Source of the DNA: Dactylosporangium sucinum
GTDB lineage: Bacteria; Actinomycetota; Actinomycetes; Mycobacteriales; Micromonosporaceae
Assembly: GCF_014647515.1 (NCBI RefSeq)
Contig: NZ_BMPI01000020.1
Location: forward strand, 1 to 64,000
Reading direction: 5' to 3'
Length of the DNA stretch: 64,000 bases
Shown piece by piece: positions 1-8,433 of this stretch (positions within the stretch are counted from its first letter, which is position 1; the number at the start of each line of letters is the position of its first letter). The translations under genes were made by a program, and so were the position numbers. Under the pieces are notes generated by a model that saw nothing but the letters and a program-made list of their open reading frames with translations, made no database searches and was not told where the DNA came from.

Positions 1-228
1 GCGGCCGCAGGTGGCGCAGGTGGTCATGCGTCCCAGCGTGCTGTAATGGCCTTGTGCAGTTCAACCATTACGGCGGCGCCGACACGTTGCTCGCCGCGGC
101 GCTGCTCAACGCCCCCGAGCGGAGCGGTCCGCCAGCCGCCGGCGGGTTCGAGCAGCGTGGCCGGGAGCGTCGCTACCTCTTCAACGCGCTTATATCGACA
201 CACCTATATGTCTGCTATCATGGTGCGG
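1..228. other. Left edge, no recognisable gene
   Basis: A short plus-strand reading frame opens at position 54 and runs to about 266, but I recognise no family in it and it may be the start of a decayed gene. The stretch from about 190 to 228 is AT-rich for this window and holds TATAT and TATCAT elements that probably belong to the promoter of the aminotransferase gene that follows. Confidence 0.2.
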
Positions 229-1542
229 GTGTTGCGGTTGCCGCCCCTCGCCGGCCTGATGGCTGATCCCGACGTCGACACCACTGACGACGCGCGCATG
301 CTCGACCGGCACCTGAGGGCCGGGCACGCCCTGCCACCGTTGCCGATGTCGATCGGTGACGCCTACCTGCTCGGAGGAACTCTGCCGGCCGGACTGGCGG
401 CGTACGAACGGCAGGCGCCGCAGTACCTCGCAGGCTACAGCCGGACGCCGGCCGGCCTGCCCGAGGCGCGCCGGTCGATCGCGGCGGACACCGTGCGGTC
501 CGAGCGGCTGGACCGGCACGCGAGCGCCGGCGCGGACCTCGACCTGCATCTCACCTCCGGCACCGGCACCCGCGGCATCATGGGCGACTTCGCCAGGCAC
601 CTGCTCGCCGCCGACGGCGATGGCCGGACTCCGGTGGTGTTGTGCGCCTACCCGACGTGGGACTACGCCGGCGTGTTCGAGCCGCTCGGCCACAAGATGG
701 CGTACTGGCCGCTGCGCGCCGAACATGCCTGGGTCCCCAACCCGGCCGACATCGAGGACGCGCTGGCCGAGCTCGACGCCGACCCCGGCCGGCGGCTCGC
801 ATTGGTCGTCGTGAACACGCAGCACAACCCGACCGGCGCGACCTGGCCGGAGAGGGTCCTGGCGACGCTGTTCGAGGCCGCCGCCGCCCGGGGTGCAGGA
901 ATCCTGCTCGACGACGCCTACCGCCGGGTGGTGACCGACGACGCCGACGAGGTCTCCGCGCTGGCGGCCCTGCTCGGGTACTTCGCGCGCGTCGGCGCGC
1001 CGGAACGGGCACGGCGCCGTTGGTGCCGCGTGGAGTCGTTCGGCAAGGTGTTCACCTGCAACGACTGGGGCATCGGCAGCGTCATGGCCCACCCCGAGAC
1101 GTTGCGCGCCATCGCGCGGCACACCATCCAGTGGGCCTTCCCGCGCGGAGCACGCCGGCAGTGGGCAATGGCGCGCTGGCTGGCCGACCCCGAGTGCGCC
1201 CGTTACCTCACCGGGCTGCGCACCGCCCTCGGCCACCATCGGGCCCTGTGGGCCAAGTCGCTGGTCGGGCTGGGCTGGCCGCGGGAGCTCACCGCCACCG
1301 GGACCGCGACGCCGTACTTCCTGGTCGCGGTCCCGCCCGCTTTCCGCACCCGGCCGAACGGCGTCGACGCCTGGCGCCGGGACCTGCTGGACCGCACCGG
1401 GCTGCTGTTCTCGCACGCGTCGATCACGATCGACGGCACCGACGCCAGCGTGCCGTTCCTGCGGGCGTACCTGGGCGGAGGCGAGGACGTCGTCGTCGAG
1501 GCGATCCGGCGGCTCGAGGACACCGGGATCCGTTACCACTGA
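229..1542 (+). CDS. PLP-dependent aminotransferase, class I/II fold
   Basis: Fold-type I pyridoxal-phosphate enzyme of about 437 residues. The cofactor signatures are visible: NTQHNPTGATW (the Asn-Pro-x-Gly segment), LLDDAYRR (Asp that contacts the pyridine nitrogen) and VESFGKVF with the Schiff-base lysine. The start is uncertain: in-frame ATG at 208 and 220 and GTG at 229 are all possible. I chose 229 because TATCAT at 216-221 would serve as a leaderless -10. It converges on a methyltransferase/TDO-like operon 4 bp away. In maremycin and streptonigrin pathways an aminotransferase, a methyltransferase and a TDO-like enzyme act together on tryptophan, so a tryptophan/indolepyruvate transaminase is a reasonable guess. 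The substrate is not shown by the sequence. A short remnant of a homologous gene lies at 18245-18345. Confidence 0.8.
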   Translation: MLRLPPLAGLMADPDVDTTDDARMLDRHLRAGHALPPLPMSIGDAYLLGGTLPAGLAAYERQAPQYLAGYSRTPAGLPEARRSIAADTVRSERLDRHASAGADLDLHLTSGTGTRGIMGDFARHLLAADGDGRTPVVLCAYPTWDYAGVFEPLGHKMAYWPLRAEHAWVPNPADIEDALAELDADPGRRLALVVVNTQHNPTGATWPERVLATLFEAAAARGAGILLDDAYRRVVTDDADEVSALAALLGYFARVGAPERARRRWCRVESFGKVFTCNDWGIGSVMAHPETLRAIARHTIQWAFPRGARRQWAMARWLADPECARYLTGLRTALGHHRALWAKSLVGLGWPRELTATGTATPYFLVAVPPAFRTRPNGVDAWRRDLLDRTGLLFSHASITIDGTDASVPFLRAYLGGGEDVVVEAIRRLEDTGIRYH

Positions 1543-1546
1543 ACGT

Positions 1547-2578
1547 TCATGCGGGAACGCACTCGACGACGTCAACCTGCGGCAGCCGAGTGGCGGGCTC
1601 GCGGATCGCCAGGCCCGAGCCGTGGACGAGTGCCGCCAGCTCGCTCATGGTCCGGTTGCCGCCACCGGTGAACGAGAACACCAGCAGGTCGTCGAGAACC
1701 GCCGACTGTGCGCGTGGCGTCGCCGTGGGCCGGTCGGGGATGATCTGCTCCAGGATCAGCAGGCGGCTCCCCTGCCCCATCGCCGCTCGGCATGAGCGCA
1801 GCAGCGCGGTCGCCTCAGCGTCGCCCCAGTCCTGCAGGACGTACTTCAGCAGGTACACGTCGTGCCCGGCCGGGACGCCCGCGAAGAAGTCACCGGTGAC
1901 GACCGCGCACCGGTCCAGCATGCCTTCCGCGTTCAACAGCCGCTTCGCCGCCGACAGCACCTCGGCCCGCTCGAAAACGGTCCCGCGCAAATGCGGCCAG
2001 GCGTGCAGCAGCCGGGTCAACATCCGGCCGTCACCGCCGCCGATGTCCACCACGGTGGACACGTCCGAGAAGCCGTAAGCTCGGGCGAGCTCGTCACCGA
2101 TGCCGGCAGAATTGGCGGACAGGTCCCGCACGAACAGCTCCCCGAGCGACGGGCGGTCGCCGAAGAACTCATACATCGTGCGCTTGTGCGCCGCCTCGAA
2201 CGCGCAGCCGCCGTCGAGCAGCGCAGTGGCGAGCCCCTCGAACACCCGGAACAGGTCGGGGTGGCCGAGCTGCAACGACCGATGGTGGAGCGAGCCGGGC
2301 ATGTCCCGGCGCAGCAGCGGTGTCAACGGCGTCTGCCGCAGCGCGCCGGCGTCGTCGATGGCAAGCAGGCCGAACGCCGCCCAGGCCCGCACGATACGCA
2401 GCAGGTTGGACAGATCGACGCCGGTGTCCCCCGCGAGGTCCGCGGCGCTGCGGGGGCGTTCGCTCAGATAGTCGGGCAGCCCCAGGCTGACGCCAGCCGA
2501 GACGACCTGCGTCGTGATGGCGCCGGACAGCAGGGACAGGACGGCGGTCGTACCGGCGAAGTCGGTGGGGTTATGCAA
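1547..2578 (-). CDS. SAM-dependent methyltransferase, plant-OMT/AcmL-SibL-like fold, catalytic His replaced
   Basis: A 343-residue protein with the two-part layout of the acetylserotonin/hydroxyneurosporene O-methyltransferase family: an N-terminal dimerisation/winged-helix part (about 15-90) and a Rossmann SAM domain with VVDIGGGDG at about 176-184. The family usually carries a catalytic histidine in the motif LHDWxD. Here that stretch reads VLQDWGD, with Gln at about 249, which would disable classical O-methylation and suggests C-methylation or a changed mechanism. It starts with TTG and overlaps the end of the TDO-like gene by 8 bp, so the two are translationally coupled. Context suggests methylation of a tryptophan- or kynurenine-derived substrate; this is inferred. 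Confidence 0.8.
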   Translation of the reverse strand: MHNPTDFAGTTAVLSLLSGAITTQVVSAGVSLGLPDYLSERPRSAADLAGDTGVDLSNLLRIVRAWAAFGLLAIDDAGALRQTPLTPLLRRDMPGSLHHRSLQLGHPDLFRVFEGLATALLDGGCAFEAAHKRTMYEFFGDRPSLGELFVRDLSANSAGIGDELARAYGFSDVSTVVDIGGGDGRMLTRLLHAWPHLRGTVFERAEVLSAAKRLLNAEGMLDRCAVVTGDFFAGVPAGHDVYLLKYVLQDWGDAEATALLRSCRAAMGQGSRLLILEQIIPDRPTATPRAQSAVLDDLLVFSFTGGGNRTMSELAALVHGSGLAIREPATRLPQVDVVECVPA

Positions 2579-3326
2579 CGGTTACCCCGTGGGTCTCTGC
2601 GTGGCTGCTGCTATGGGCGTGGCCGGCGCGGGCGCGCGCCGCCCACAGCTGCGGGAACGGCGTGCGCAGCCGGCTCATCAGGTACTCCAGGCCGGTCGTG
2701 CCGCCAGTGCCCGGACGGTTACCGATCATCTGGGTAACGACGTGGAGGTGGGTCGTCTGCCAGTTCCAGACCCCCCGTGCCAGCTCGGCAAGGGCCTGGG
2801 ACATCCGGAACATCGGGTCTCCGCGCAGCCCCCCGGCGACCAACTCGGCCAGGTCGCGACCGGAGCGGTCGAGCAGCCGCAGGTAGCCCCCGAAGAGCGG
2901 GCCCGGCTCGTCGCCGTTCAGGCCGAGGATCGTCCGCAGCCGGTGGAAGTGCGCGGACTGGGCGCCGCTCGCCGTGCCGAGCCGCTGCCGGAACGCGGCG
3001 AAGCACTCGACCGGGAGCCGCCCGAGAAGCTCGGCCTGCTGACGCAACATCACCATGCAGTCGCTCGCCCGGCCCACGCTCTCCAGCCAGTCCTCAACGT
3101 CGCCGCCCGTCATGGCCAGGCAATCGACCGCGGCGTCGAGCTCAAGGGTCGCCTGTCGCAACAGTAGCTCACTACATTGGTGTGTAACAATAAAGAAGTG
3201 CTCCGCACGAAACGTCCTGAGATCGTCCGGCGGAGTGAGAGGATGCTGCAGGGACATGAGCTCCGGAATTCGGAGATAGCCGGCGTAACTTCGGCGTTCC
3301 GTAGCCGGATGCAGGTGCGAATACAC
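2571..3326 (-). CDS. Tryptophan 2,3-dioxygenase-like haem enzyme
   Basis: A 251-residue protein of the tryptophan 2,3-dioxygenase (TDO) superfamily. The distal segment FFIVTHQCSELLL matches the TDO HQxxEL motif. NWQTTHLHVVTQMIG followed by GTGG holds the expected haem-ligand His. The family signature Q-[FY]-R, whose Arg binds the substrate carboxylate, reads H-F-H here, so substrate handling may differ from canonical TDO. MarE of maremycin biosynthesis is a known TDO homologue that mono-oxygenates beta-methyltryptophan, which is a plausible analogy given the methyltransferase and aminotransferase beside it. Start is GTG with GGAAGGG about 12 nt upstream. It is the first gene of a two-gene leftward operon. 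Confidence 0.82.
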   Translation of the reverse strand: MYSHLHPATERRSYAGYLRIPELMSLQHPLTPPDDLRTFRAEHFFIVTHQCSELLLRQATLELDAAVDCLAMTGGDVEDWLESVGRASDCMVMLRQQAELLGRLPVECFAAFRQRLGTASGAQSAHFHRLRTILGLNGDEPGPLFGGYLRLLDRSGRDLAELVAGGLRGDPMFRMSQALAELARGVWNWQTTHLHVVTQMIGNRPGTGGTTGLEYLMSRLRTPFPQLWAARARAGHAHSSSHAETHGVTVA

Positions 3327-3478
3327 GATTCAACAGGCCCTTCCCGTCTCCGTTGATCACCAACGGTACCCGAGCCACGACTCCGGGACAAGATGTCTGT
3401 GGGATTTTCAATTGCCGTTCATCGATGAATGATCCTCAGATATTAAATAGCCACGTACCGTCAGAAATTCGGTTTTAG

Positions 3479-3940
3479 CTACACTGCCTGCGAATACTCG
3501 TCGATCAGTCCGCCCGACGAGGTCTTGGGGCCCTCGATCTTCTCAAGCAGTGTCATCGGCTCACCTGTCCCGGTAGTGATCTGACGGGTCATGGCAGCGA
3601 GCTCCTCCTGCCACGACGGGCTGATCGGCACGTCCGCGATGGCCGCACGGCTCGCCTCGACCAGGTCGGCGATACGTGTCTCCACTTCGGCGTGCACCTC
3701 GCTACCCACCAGAACCTTGAGGAGCCTCGCCCGATCGCCGTGGGCGCCGAGTACCAGATCGCGCACCTGACCGTTTCGCTCGATTGCCAGGGCCACCAGC
3801 AGGTTCATCTGCTGGTCGTCGCCGGCACGCGTTTGCTCCGATCGCCGCGCGGCGCTTCCGGGTGCACGACGAGCCGGTCGGCCAGGCCAGCACGCCAAAG
3901 ATCACCTTGAGCTCCTCTGGCGCGGCGACGGGAACGTCCG
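3479..3940 (-). pseudogene. Remnant of a polyprenyl diphosphate synthase (C-terminal part)
   Basis: The minus strand reads NLLVALAI, then a stretch of about 75 residues (GDRARLLKVL, EVETRIADLVEASRAAI) that resembles the C-terminal third of trans-isoprenyl diphosphate synthases. In another frame just upstream is EELKVIFG followed by PTGS, resembling the DDLLGvFG...tGKP segment. Both aspartate-rich catalytic motifs are absent and at least one frameshift separates the parts, so this is a decayed fragment. The assignment rests on pattern resemblance only. Confidence 0.45.
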
Positions 3941-4279
3941 CGGGCACCACTTGTGTTGCGGAGGCCGTGCCGTTCGATGACGAAACTCGTGAAATTTGCC
4001 GTAAACCAAACCGGGAAGCTCGGCAACCCCTCTCTCGAGCCCATCACCTGCGAGGGAGGCTGCGATGACCGCACGGCAGACGATACGGCGCGCGGCCGAT
4101 TGCAAGGCACCAAGGGCACGACCCCGACAGCATCGTTCGATGGCTCGGTCTCGCGCCGCGGCCAGCCGGGCCGCGCAGCACGCCGCGGCGCATCCGCCGG
4201 GGAGACCGCAATGCTGAGGGGCTTGCGGTCTCCCCGGCACCCCCACCGGCGGCGGCCACGTCCGCGCCGCGGCGCCGGC
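3941..4279. other. Intergenic stretch without recognisable gene
   Basis: Open frames exist on both strands but none carries a family signature I recognise. It lies between two decayed genes and may itself be gene debris. Confidence 0.3.
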
Positions 4280-4657
4280 CTACAGTTCGATTGCCATGGC
4301 GCGTGTGAGGCCCAGCAAGGCGGCTTTGCTCGCGCAGTAGGCGGCTCGCTCCTCGATTCCCACCAGGCCGGCTTGTGAACCGACAGAGACCGGGCCGAGG
4401 GTTTCGGTGATCGTGCCGATCGCCTGCTGGACGGACATCGGGTCGGTGACATCGAGGACGCGCAGTGGCGTGCCAAGGAGTCTCGCCAGTTCGTGCGCCT
4501 GGTCGCCGTCATGGCTGGTGCCGACGACACGGGCTCCTCGCTAGGCAAGTTCGAGCGCGATTCCCCGTCCGATGCCACGACTGGCACCGGCGACCAGCGC
4601 GACCGCGCCGTTGAGTCCGCGGTAGGGGTCGATCTGGTAGGTCACGCGTCCTCCCAT
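4280..4657 (-). pseudogene. Short-chain dehydrogenase remnant with internal deletion and in-frame stop
   Basis: The minus strand begins with a good SDR N-terminus, VALVAGASRGIGRGIALELA, then meets an in-frame TAG. It continues in the same frame through a normal second half of the cofactor domain (RVLDVTDP...). It then jumps from about ETLGPVSV straight to the active-site helix AAYCASKAALLG and ends soon after at a stop (MAIEL). The NNAG region and catalytic Ser, roughly 60 residues, are missing while both flanks stay in frame. This is a dead gene with a clean interior loss. Confidence 0.8.
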
Positions 4658-4758
4658 CGGCGATCGGTAAGCAATCCAAGGCAGCGAGGACCAGCGGGGC
4701 GATGACGCGGTCGATACGGCGTCCCATGGCCGCACGACGCCTCGAGAGGTCGAAGCCG

Positions 4759-6117
4759 TCAGGCACGGGTGAGGTTCTCGTCGTGCGGTTGGCCGGTGTT
4801 CGGGAGGACTCCCGTCGATGCTTCAGCGAGCAGGCCCTCGCCGCGCATCTGTGCGGTCACTTCAGCGGCAGCGCTGACAAAAGCCTCGATGTGGGCGCTC
4901 GTGTGCACGGCGGAAAGATAGATCTTGGATCCGGGTCGGATGAGGAAGCCCTTGGCGAGCATCCGGCTGCCGAACTCGATCGCGGCCTGCCGATCGGAAT
5001 CGATGTAGTCGCGATAGTTGCGTACCTCGGAACGGCCGAACACCACATCCGTGAAGGCGGGGACACCGATCGGCGCCGCAGCAACGCCAGCGTCGGTGAA
5101 GACATCAGACAGGCCTGCTTGGAGCTGCTTTCCGAGGTCGGTGATGATCCCGCATCCGTCGATCTCGTGCATGACGTTCACGGCGGCGAGGCCGGCGGCG
5201 CATCCGAGTGGGTTTCCGTTGAGCGTTCCGCTCATGTAGACGCCCCGCGGGGCCATCGATGGGGCGAACCAGTCCATGATGTCGCCGCGGCCGGCAACAC
5301 AGGCCAACGCAGTTCCGCCGGACATTGCTTTGCCCAGCGCGCACAGGTCGGGGGTGACGCGGAAGAGGCTCTGCGCGCCGCCCATGTCGAGGCGGAACCC
5401 TGTGACGACCTCGTCGAAGATCAGCAGGGCGCCGATGCGGTCCGCAACGGCACGCAGCGAGGCAAGGAATCCCGGGGCTGCGCAAATGCCGCGCTGGACG
5501 GGTTCGGCGAGGATGGCGGCGATTGCATCGCCGTGTTCGGCGACGACGGCTTCTACAGCGGAGATGTCGTTGTAAGGAACAACGAGAACGGTGTCGCTCA
5601 CTGCGTCCGGGATGCCGAGCGAGTCACTGAAAGCGGTCGGGTAGCGCGGGGCGCCGGTCGGCACGAAGCTCTGGAGTGCGTAGTCTGTGTGACCGTGGAA
5701 GCCGCCCTCGAACTTGAGGATCTTGGTGCGTCCTGTGTGCGCTCGCGCCACCCGCAGTGCGTAGAAGACCGCCTCGGACCCGTCGGAGCAGTAGCGAACG
5801 GATTCGGCGCAAGGGACAAAGTGGCAGATCTGCTCGGCGAGTTCGACCGCTGGCCGGTTCGGCAGATAGTAGGTGCTTCCGCGGCTCGCTTGCTCGGCGA
5901 TTGCCCGCACGATCGCCGGGTGCCCGTGGCCCAGAACCAGTGGGCCCGAACCGAGGAGAAAATCGACATAGTGCTTGCCGGTCGAGTCCCACAGGTCGAC
6001 GCCGTCGGCGCGGTCGACCACGATTCCGCGGTCTGCGGGCAGCGAGAAGTCGTTGATGCTGCCGCCGGGGAAGACGTGCTCGGCGCGGCGGACAAGCCTG
6101 GAGTCGATGATGGTCAT
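4759..6117 (-). CDS. Class III aminotransferase, glutamate-1-semialdehyde aminomutase type
   Basis: A 452-residue PLP enzyme close in layout to HemL-like aminotransferases. It shows PGGSINDF near the N-terminus, the phosphate-binding SDGSEAV, LLIFDEVVTGFR with the pyridine Asp, and ALGKAMSGGTAL with the Schiff-base lysine. Length fits the family. The ATG at 6117 is chosen because AAGGA lies 7-8 nt upstream; the open frame extends farther but is unlike any family member. It follows a broken HisD/HpsN-like dehydrogenase on the same strand, and a LysR gene points away, so a small catabolic operon for an amino-alcohol or amino-acid-like compound is likely. It is not obviously a haem biosynthesis gene, since no other hem gene is present. 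Confidence 0.85.
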   Translation of the reverse strand: MTIIDSRLVRRAEHVFPGGSINDFSLPADRGIVVDRADGVDLWDSTGKHYVDFLLGSGPLVLGHGHPAIVRAIAEQASRGSTYYLPNRPAVELAEQICHFVPCAESVRYCSDGSEAVFYALRVARAHTGRTKILKFEGGFHGHTDYALQSFVPTGAPRYPTAFSDSLGIPDAVSDTVLVVPYNDISAVEAVVAEHGDAIAAILAEPVQRGICAAPGFLASLRAVADRIGALLIFDEVVTGFRLDMGGAQSLFRVTPDLCALGKAMSGGTALACVAGRGDIMDWFAPSMAPRGVYMSGTLNGNPLGCAAGLAAVNVMHEIDGCGIITDLGKQLQAGLSDVFTDAGVAAAPIGVPAFTDVVFGRSEVRNYRDYIDSDRQAAIEFGSRMLAKGFLIRPGSKIYLSAVHTSAHIEAFVSAAAEVTAQMRGEGLLAEASTGVLPNTGQPHDENLTRA

Positions 6118-6271
6118 GGCAGGGTCCTTCGGTAGATTCGCTGCGGGCCGACGCTGCGCGTTCGGGAGGGATTCGCTGCGGGTGCGGTCAGGGTCAGTTC
6201 CAGGGCGCGGGGGCCTCGGGCGCCCCGATCGGGAGGCCCTTGCTCCCGCCGTTGGTGGGCAGCCGGATTGC

Positions 6272-6835
6272 TCATTCCTGCGCCCCCGCGAGGGCCCAGT
6301 CCGGGCGGGTGCCACGGCCGCGGGCCGCGCGGGCGTCGCCCGATCGGGCGTGTCCCTCGAAGCGCTCGGCGCGAGCGGCGCGGCCCAGCAGCTCGCCGAG
6401 CTGCGCGGAAGCCTTCCGGTCCGTCACTTCTTGGTGAGCCGAGGCCAGCAGCGGGTATCGGCCACCGGGCACGTAGGCGCCGACGGCGTTGACGGGGATG
6501 TTCTTCTGCCCGAGCAGCACGCCGGGAGCGACCTCGGCCTCGAAGTCGCTCAGGGAGTTACGCTGCAGTTCCGCGAAGCGCCGTACGTTCTCCTGGACCG
6601 TCTTGATGTCGGCGATCGTCTGCTCAGGTACCCGAGCGATCGCGGCCTCGATCTCCTCCCTGCTCAGTCGGAAGGACTCGGGCGACCACTTGTCGAACTT
6701 CCCGGAGTACTCGCGCACCGCCTCGTCGCCGCGGACACGGATATCGGCGAGCACCGCCTCCACGGTCGCACGCACGGCCTCACTGGACGGCTCGGCCCCT
6801 GTGGACCCTATGGGCAGCTTGACGCGCTTCTTCAC
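6272..6835 (-). pseudogene. Histidinol-dehydrogenase family (HpsN-like) gene with internal deletion
   Basis: It starts with GTG behind GAGGAG. The first ~140 residues are well preserved: KFDKWSPESFRLS, NIPVNAVGAYVPGGRYPLLASAH. The spelling is closer to sulfopropanediol 3-dehydrogenase (HpsN) than to classical HisD. The frame then passes directly into the family C-terminus, LGRAARAERFEGHARSGDARAA. About 250 residues with the zinc and catalytic histidines are gone without loss of frame. Divergent from the LysR gene at 6955 and upstream of the class III aminotransferase, with which it probably shared an operon. Confidence 0.78.
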
Positions 6836-6933
6836 CTGCGGCTCCTCTCGGACCAAGGCGAACCGGCCCTGGCCGGCGCCTTTCCAGCAGGCTAGGAACC
6901 GCCGTTGATATAGCACAACCGCAAGACAACTTC

Positions 6934-6952
6934 GGAAACTGATAGCGTTTCC
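6934..6952 (+). promoter_or_regulatory. Leaderless promoter and palindrome at the LysR start
   Basis: GGAAAC and GTTTCC form a perfect inverted repeat with a 7-nt centre. Inside it lies TAGCGT (6943-6948), followed by exactly six bases and then the ATG at 6955, the spacing of an actinobacterial leaderless -10. No Shine-Dalgarno sequence is present. The overlap of palindrome and -10 suggests autoregulation. Confidence 0.55.
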
Positions 6953-6954
6953 TT

Positions 6955-7914
6955 ATGACACTGATGCAGCTGCAGGCTTTCCTCACAGCCGCAGCCCGGG
7001 GAACGTTCACTGCGGCAGCCGACGAACTCAAGATGAGCCAGCCCGCGATCTCCGACCTCATCCGCCGTCTCGAAGACGAGCTTGGCACGAAGCTCTTCCA
7101 CCGCGGCCGCTCACTCGTCCTCACTGATGCTGGCGAGCAGCTGCTGCCTCACGCCGAGCAAGCCGTCACCTCGGCCCGTCTCGGTGCCCAGGCCGTGCGT
7201 TCACAGCTCGACCTTGCCGGGGGCACCGCCACCTTCGGGCTTCTGCGCAATGCCGACTTCTACCTGCGCGCCGACCTCGCACAACGCTTCCGCACCCGCT
7301 ATCCAAAAGTCCGTGTTCGCCTCGTCGGACAGCACAGCGCCGAAACCGCCCAGTCCGTCGCCTCCGGCAGTCTCGAAGCCGGCCTTCTCACCCTCCCAGT
7401 CCCCGACGAGGGCCTGGACATCGTGCCGCTGGCCCGGGACGAACTCCTCTACGTCACCGCCGATGCGGCACGCGCGCACACGCCGCCCACCATCGACGAC
7501 TTCTGCGGCGTGCCGCTGGTCCTGTATGACGCCCACCACGCCGCCGCCGACCCGGCCCGCCGTCAGCTTGCCGAGCGCGCGCAACTCGCAGGCCGGCGCA
7601 TCGAGCCGGTCATCGAGGTGGAATACCTCAGCACCGCACTCACCCTGGTCAAAGAACGATTCGGCGACTCGGTGATCGCCCGGGCCGCAACCCTCTCAGG
7701 CGTCATGCCCGACAACCTCCACACCACGCCCTTTGCCGAGCCCTTGTACGAAACCCTCGCCCTGGTCAGGCGGCGCGGCCAGATCCTGTCCCCGGCCACC
7801 CGGGAAATGGCCCGCATGGCATGGGACTCCCTCGTCGAGCACCAGTCCGGCCTCCACGGCACAGTCGAGATCACCGCGTCCACGAGGCAGCTGCGGAGCT
7901 TCTTCGGCACATGA
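6955..7914 (+). CDS. LysR-family transcriptional regulator
   Basis: 319 residues. The N-terminal winged helix-turn-helix (about 1-60) contains AARGTFTAAADELKMSQPAI, typical of LysR, followed by a periplasmic-binding-like effector domain (about 88-300). It is divergent from the HpsN-like remnant and class III aminotransferase, which it probably controlled, and it also stands upstream of an amino-acid permease. The intergenic DNA on both sides has dyads (6934-6952 and 7988-8012), the latter with the LysR T-N11-A spacing. The start appears leaderless. Confidence 0.9.
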   Translation: MTLMQLQAFLTAAARGTFTAAADELKMSQPAISDLIRRLEDELGTKLFHRGRSLVLTDAGEQLLPHAEQAVTSARLGAQAVRSQLDLAGGTATFGLLRNADFYLRADLAQRFRTRYPKVRVRLVGQHSAETAQSVASGSLEAGLLTLPVPDEGLDIVPLARDELLYVTADAARAHTPPTIDDFCGVPLVLYDAHHAAADPARRQLAERAQLAGRRIEPVIEVEYLSTALTLVKERFGDSVIARAATLSGVMPDNLHTTPFAEPLYETLALVRRRGQILSPATREMARMAWDSLVEHQSGLHGTVEITASTRQLRSFFGT

Positions 7915-7987
7915 CCACCCCCGGATGTCGGGAAGAACGGCAGCCGGTGAAGGCCGGACACGAAGGACGCTGAGCAGTGGCAGGGTA

Positions 7988-8012
7988 GATCCATAGCGGA
8001 ACGCTATGGATC
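7988..8012. promoter_or_regulatory. 25-bp palindrome with LysR-box spacing, plus half site at 8100-8110
   Basis: GATCCATAGCG, three bases, then CGCTATGGATC: an 11-bp perfect inverted repeat. TAGCGGAACGCTA in its centre has T-N11-A geometry. A half site GATCCATAG recurs at 8100. It sits between the LysR gene and the permease in a 519-bp stretch that otherwise holds no gene. It could instead be a terminator hairpin for the LysR gene, although no T-run follows. Confidence 0.5.
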
Positions 8013-8433
8013 CCCGAAGGAAATCGCCCGTTGTTGTGTGGCCGGGGAACTCCTACCGTGAAGCAGCACCGGAGCCGTTCAACATCTGTCTCCGCAGGTG
8101 ATCCATAGTGTTCACCCGCTCCACGCAAACCCCACGGACGCAACACACCCCCGCATGTGAACGCCGAGGCCGGCCCCGTTCCGCCTCTCCAGAACCGTGC
8201 GTCGGCCCGGGAGCCCGCCGGACCGACCCCGCCCGTACTTCCGGGACAGATCAGCGCGGAGAGCTGCGCCGCATGACATCGGCGCCTCCCCCGCACATGT
8301 TGCGCAGGCGACCGTACGGATCCGCCGCTGCGCCCGTACCCCACATCCCCTCACCGCATACCGACGGCTGCTACCCGCCTCGCGGTCGGTTCCCTGACCC
8401 CGCCTGCCGCCCACTCCTTTCTGGGGACACCTG

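Noticed and set aside
190..1575. Long minus-strand reading frame opposite the first aminotransferase
   Set aside because: It is antisense to a well-supported PLP enzyme, its translation is Arg/Gly/Pro-rich without any family motif, and GC-rich third positions explain its length.
229..3326. Full natural-product gene cluster
   Set aside because: No NRPS, PKS, ligase or resistance gene accompanies the trio inside the window, so only the three enzymes are claimed.
7988..8012. Rho-independent terminator after the LysR gene
   Set aside because: No T-run follows and the half site at 8100 fits an operator better, although a terminator role is not excluded.
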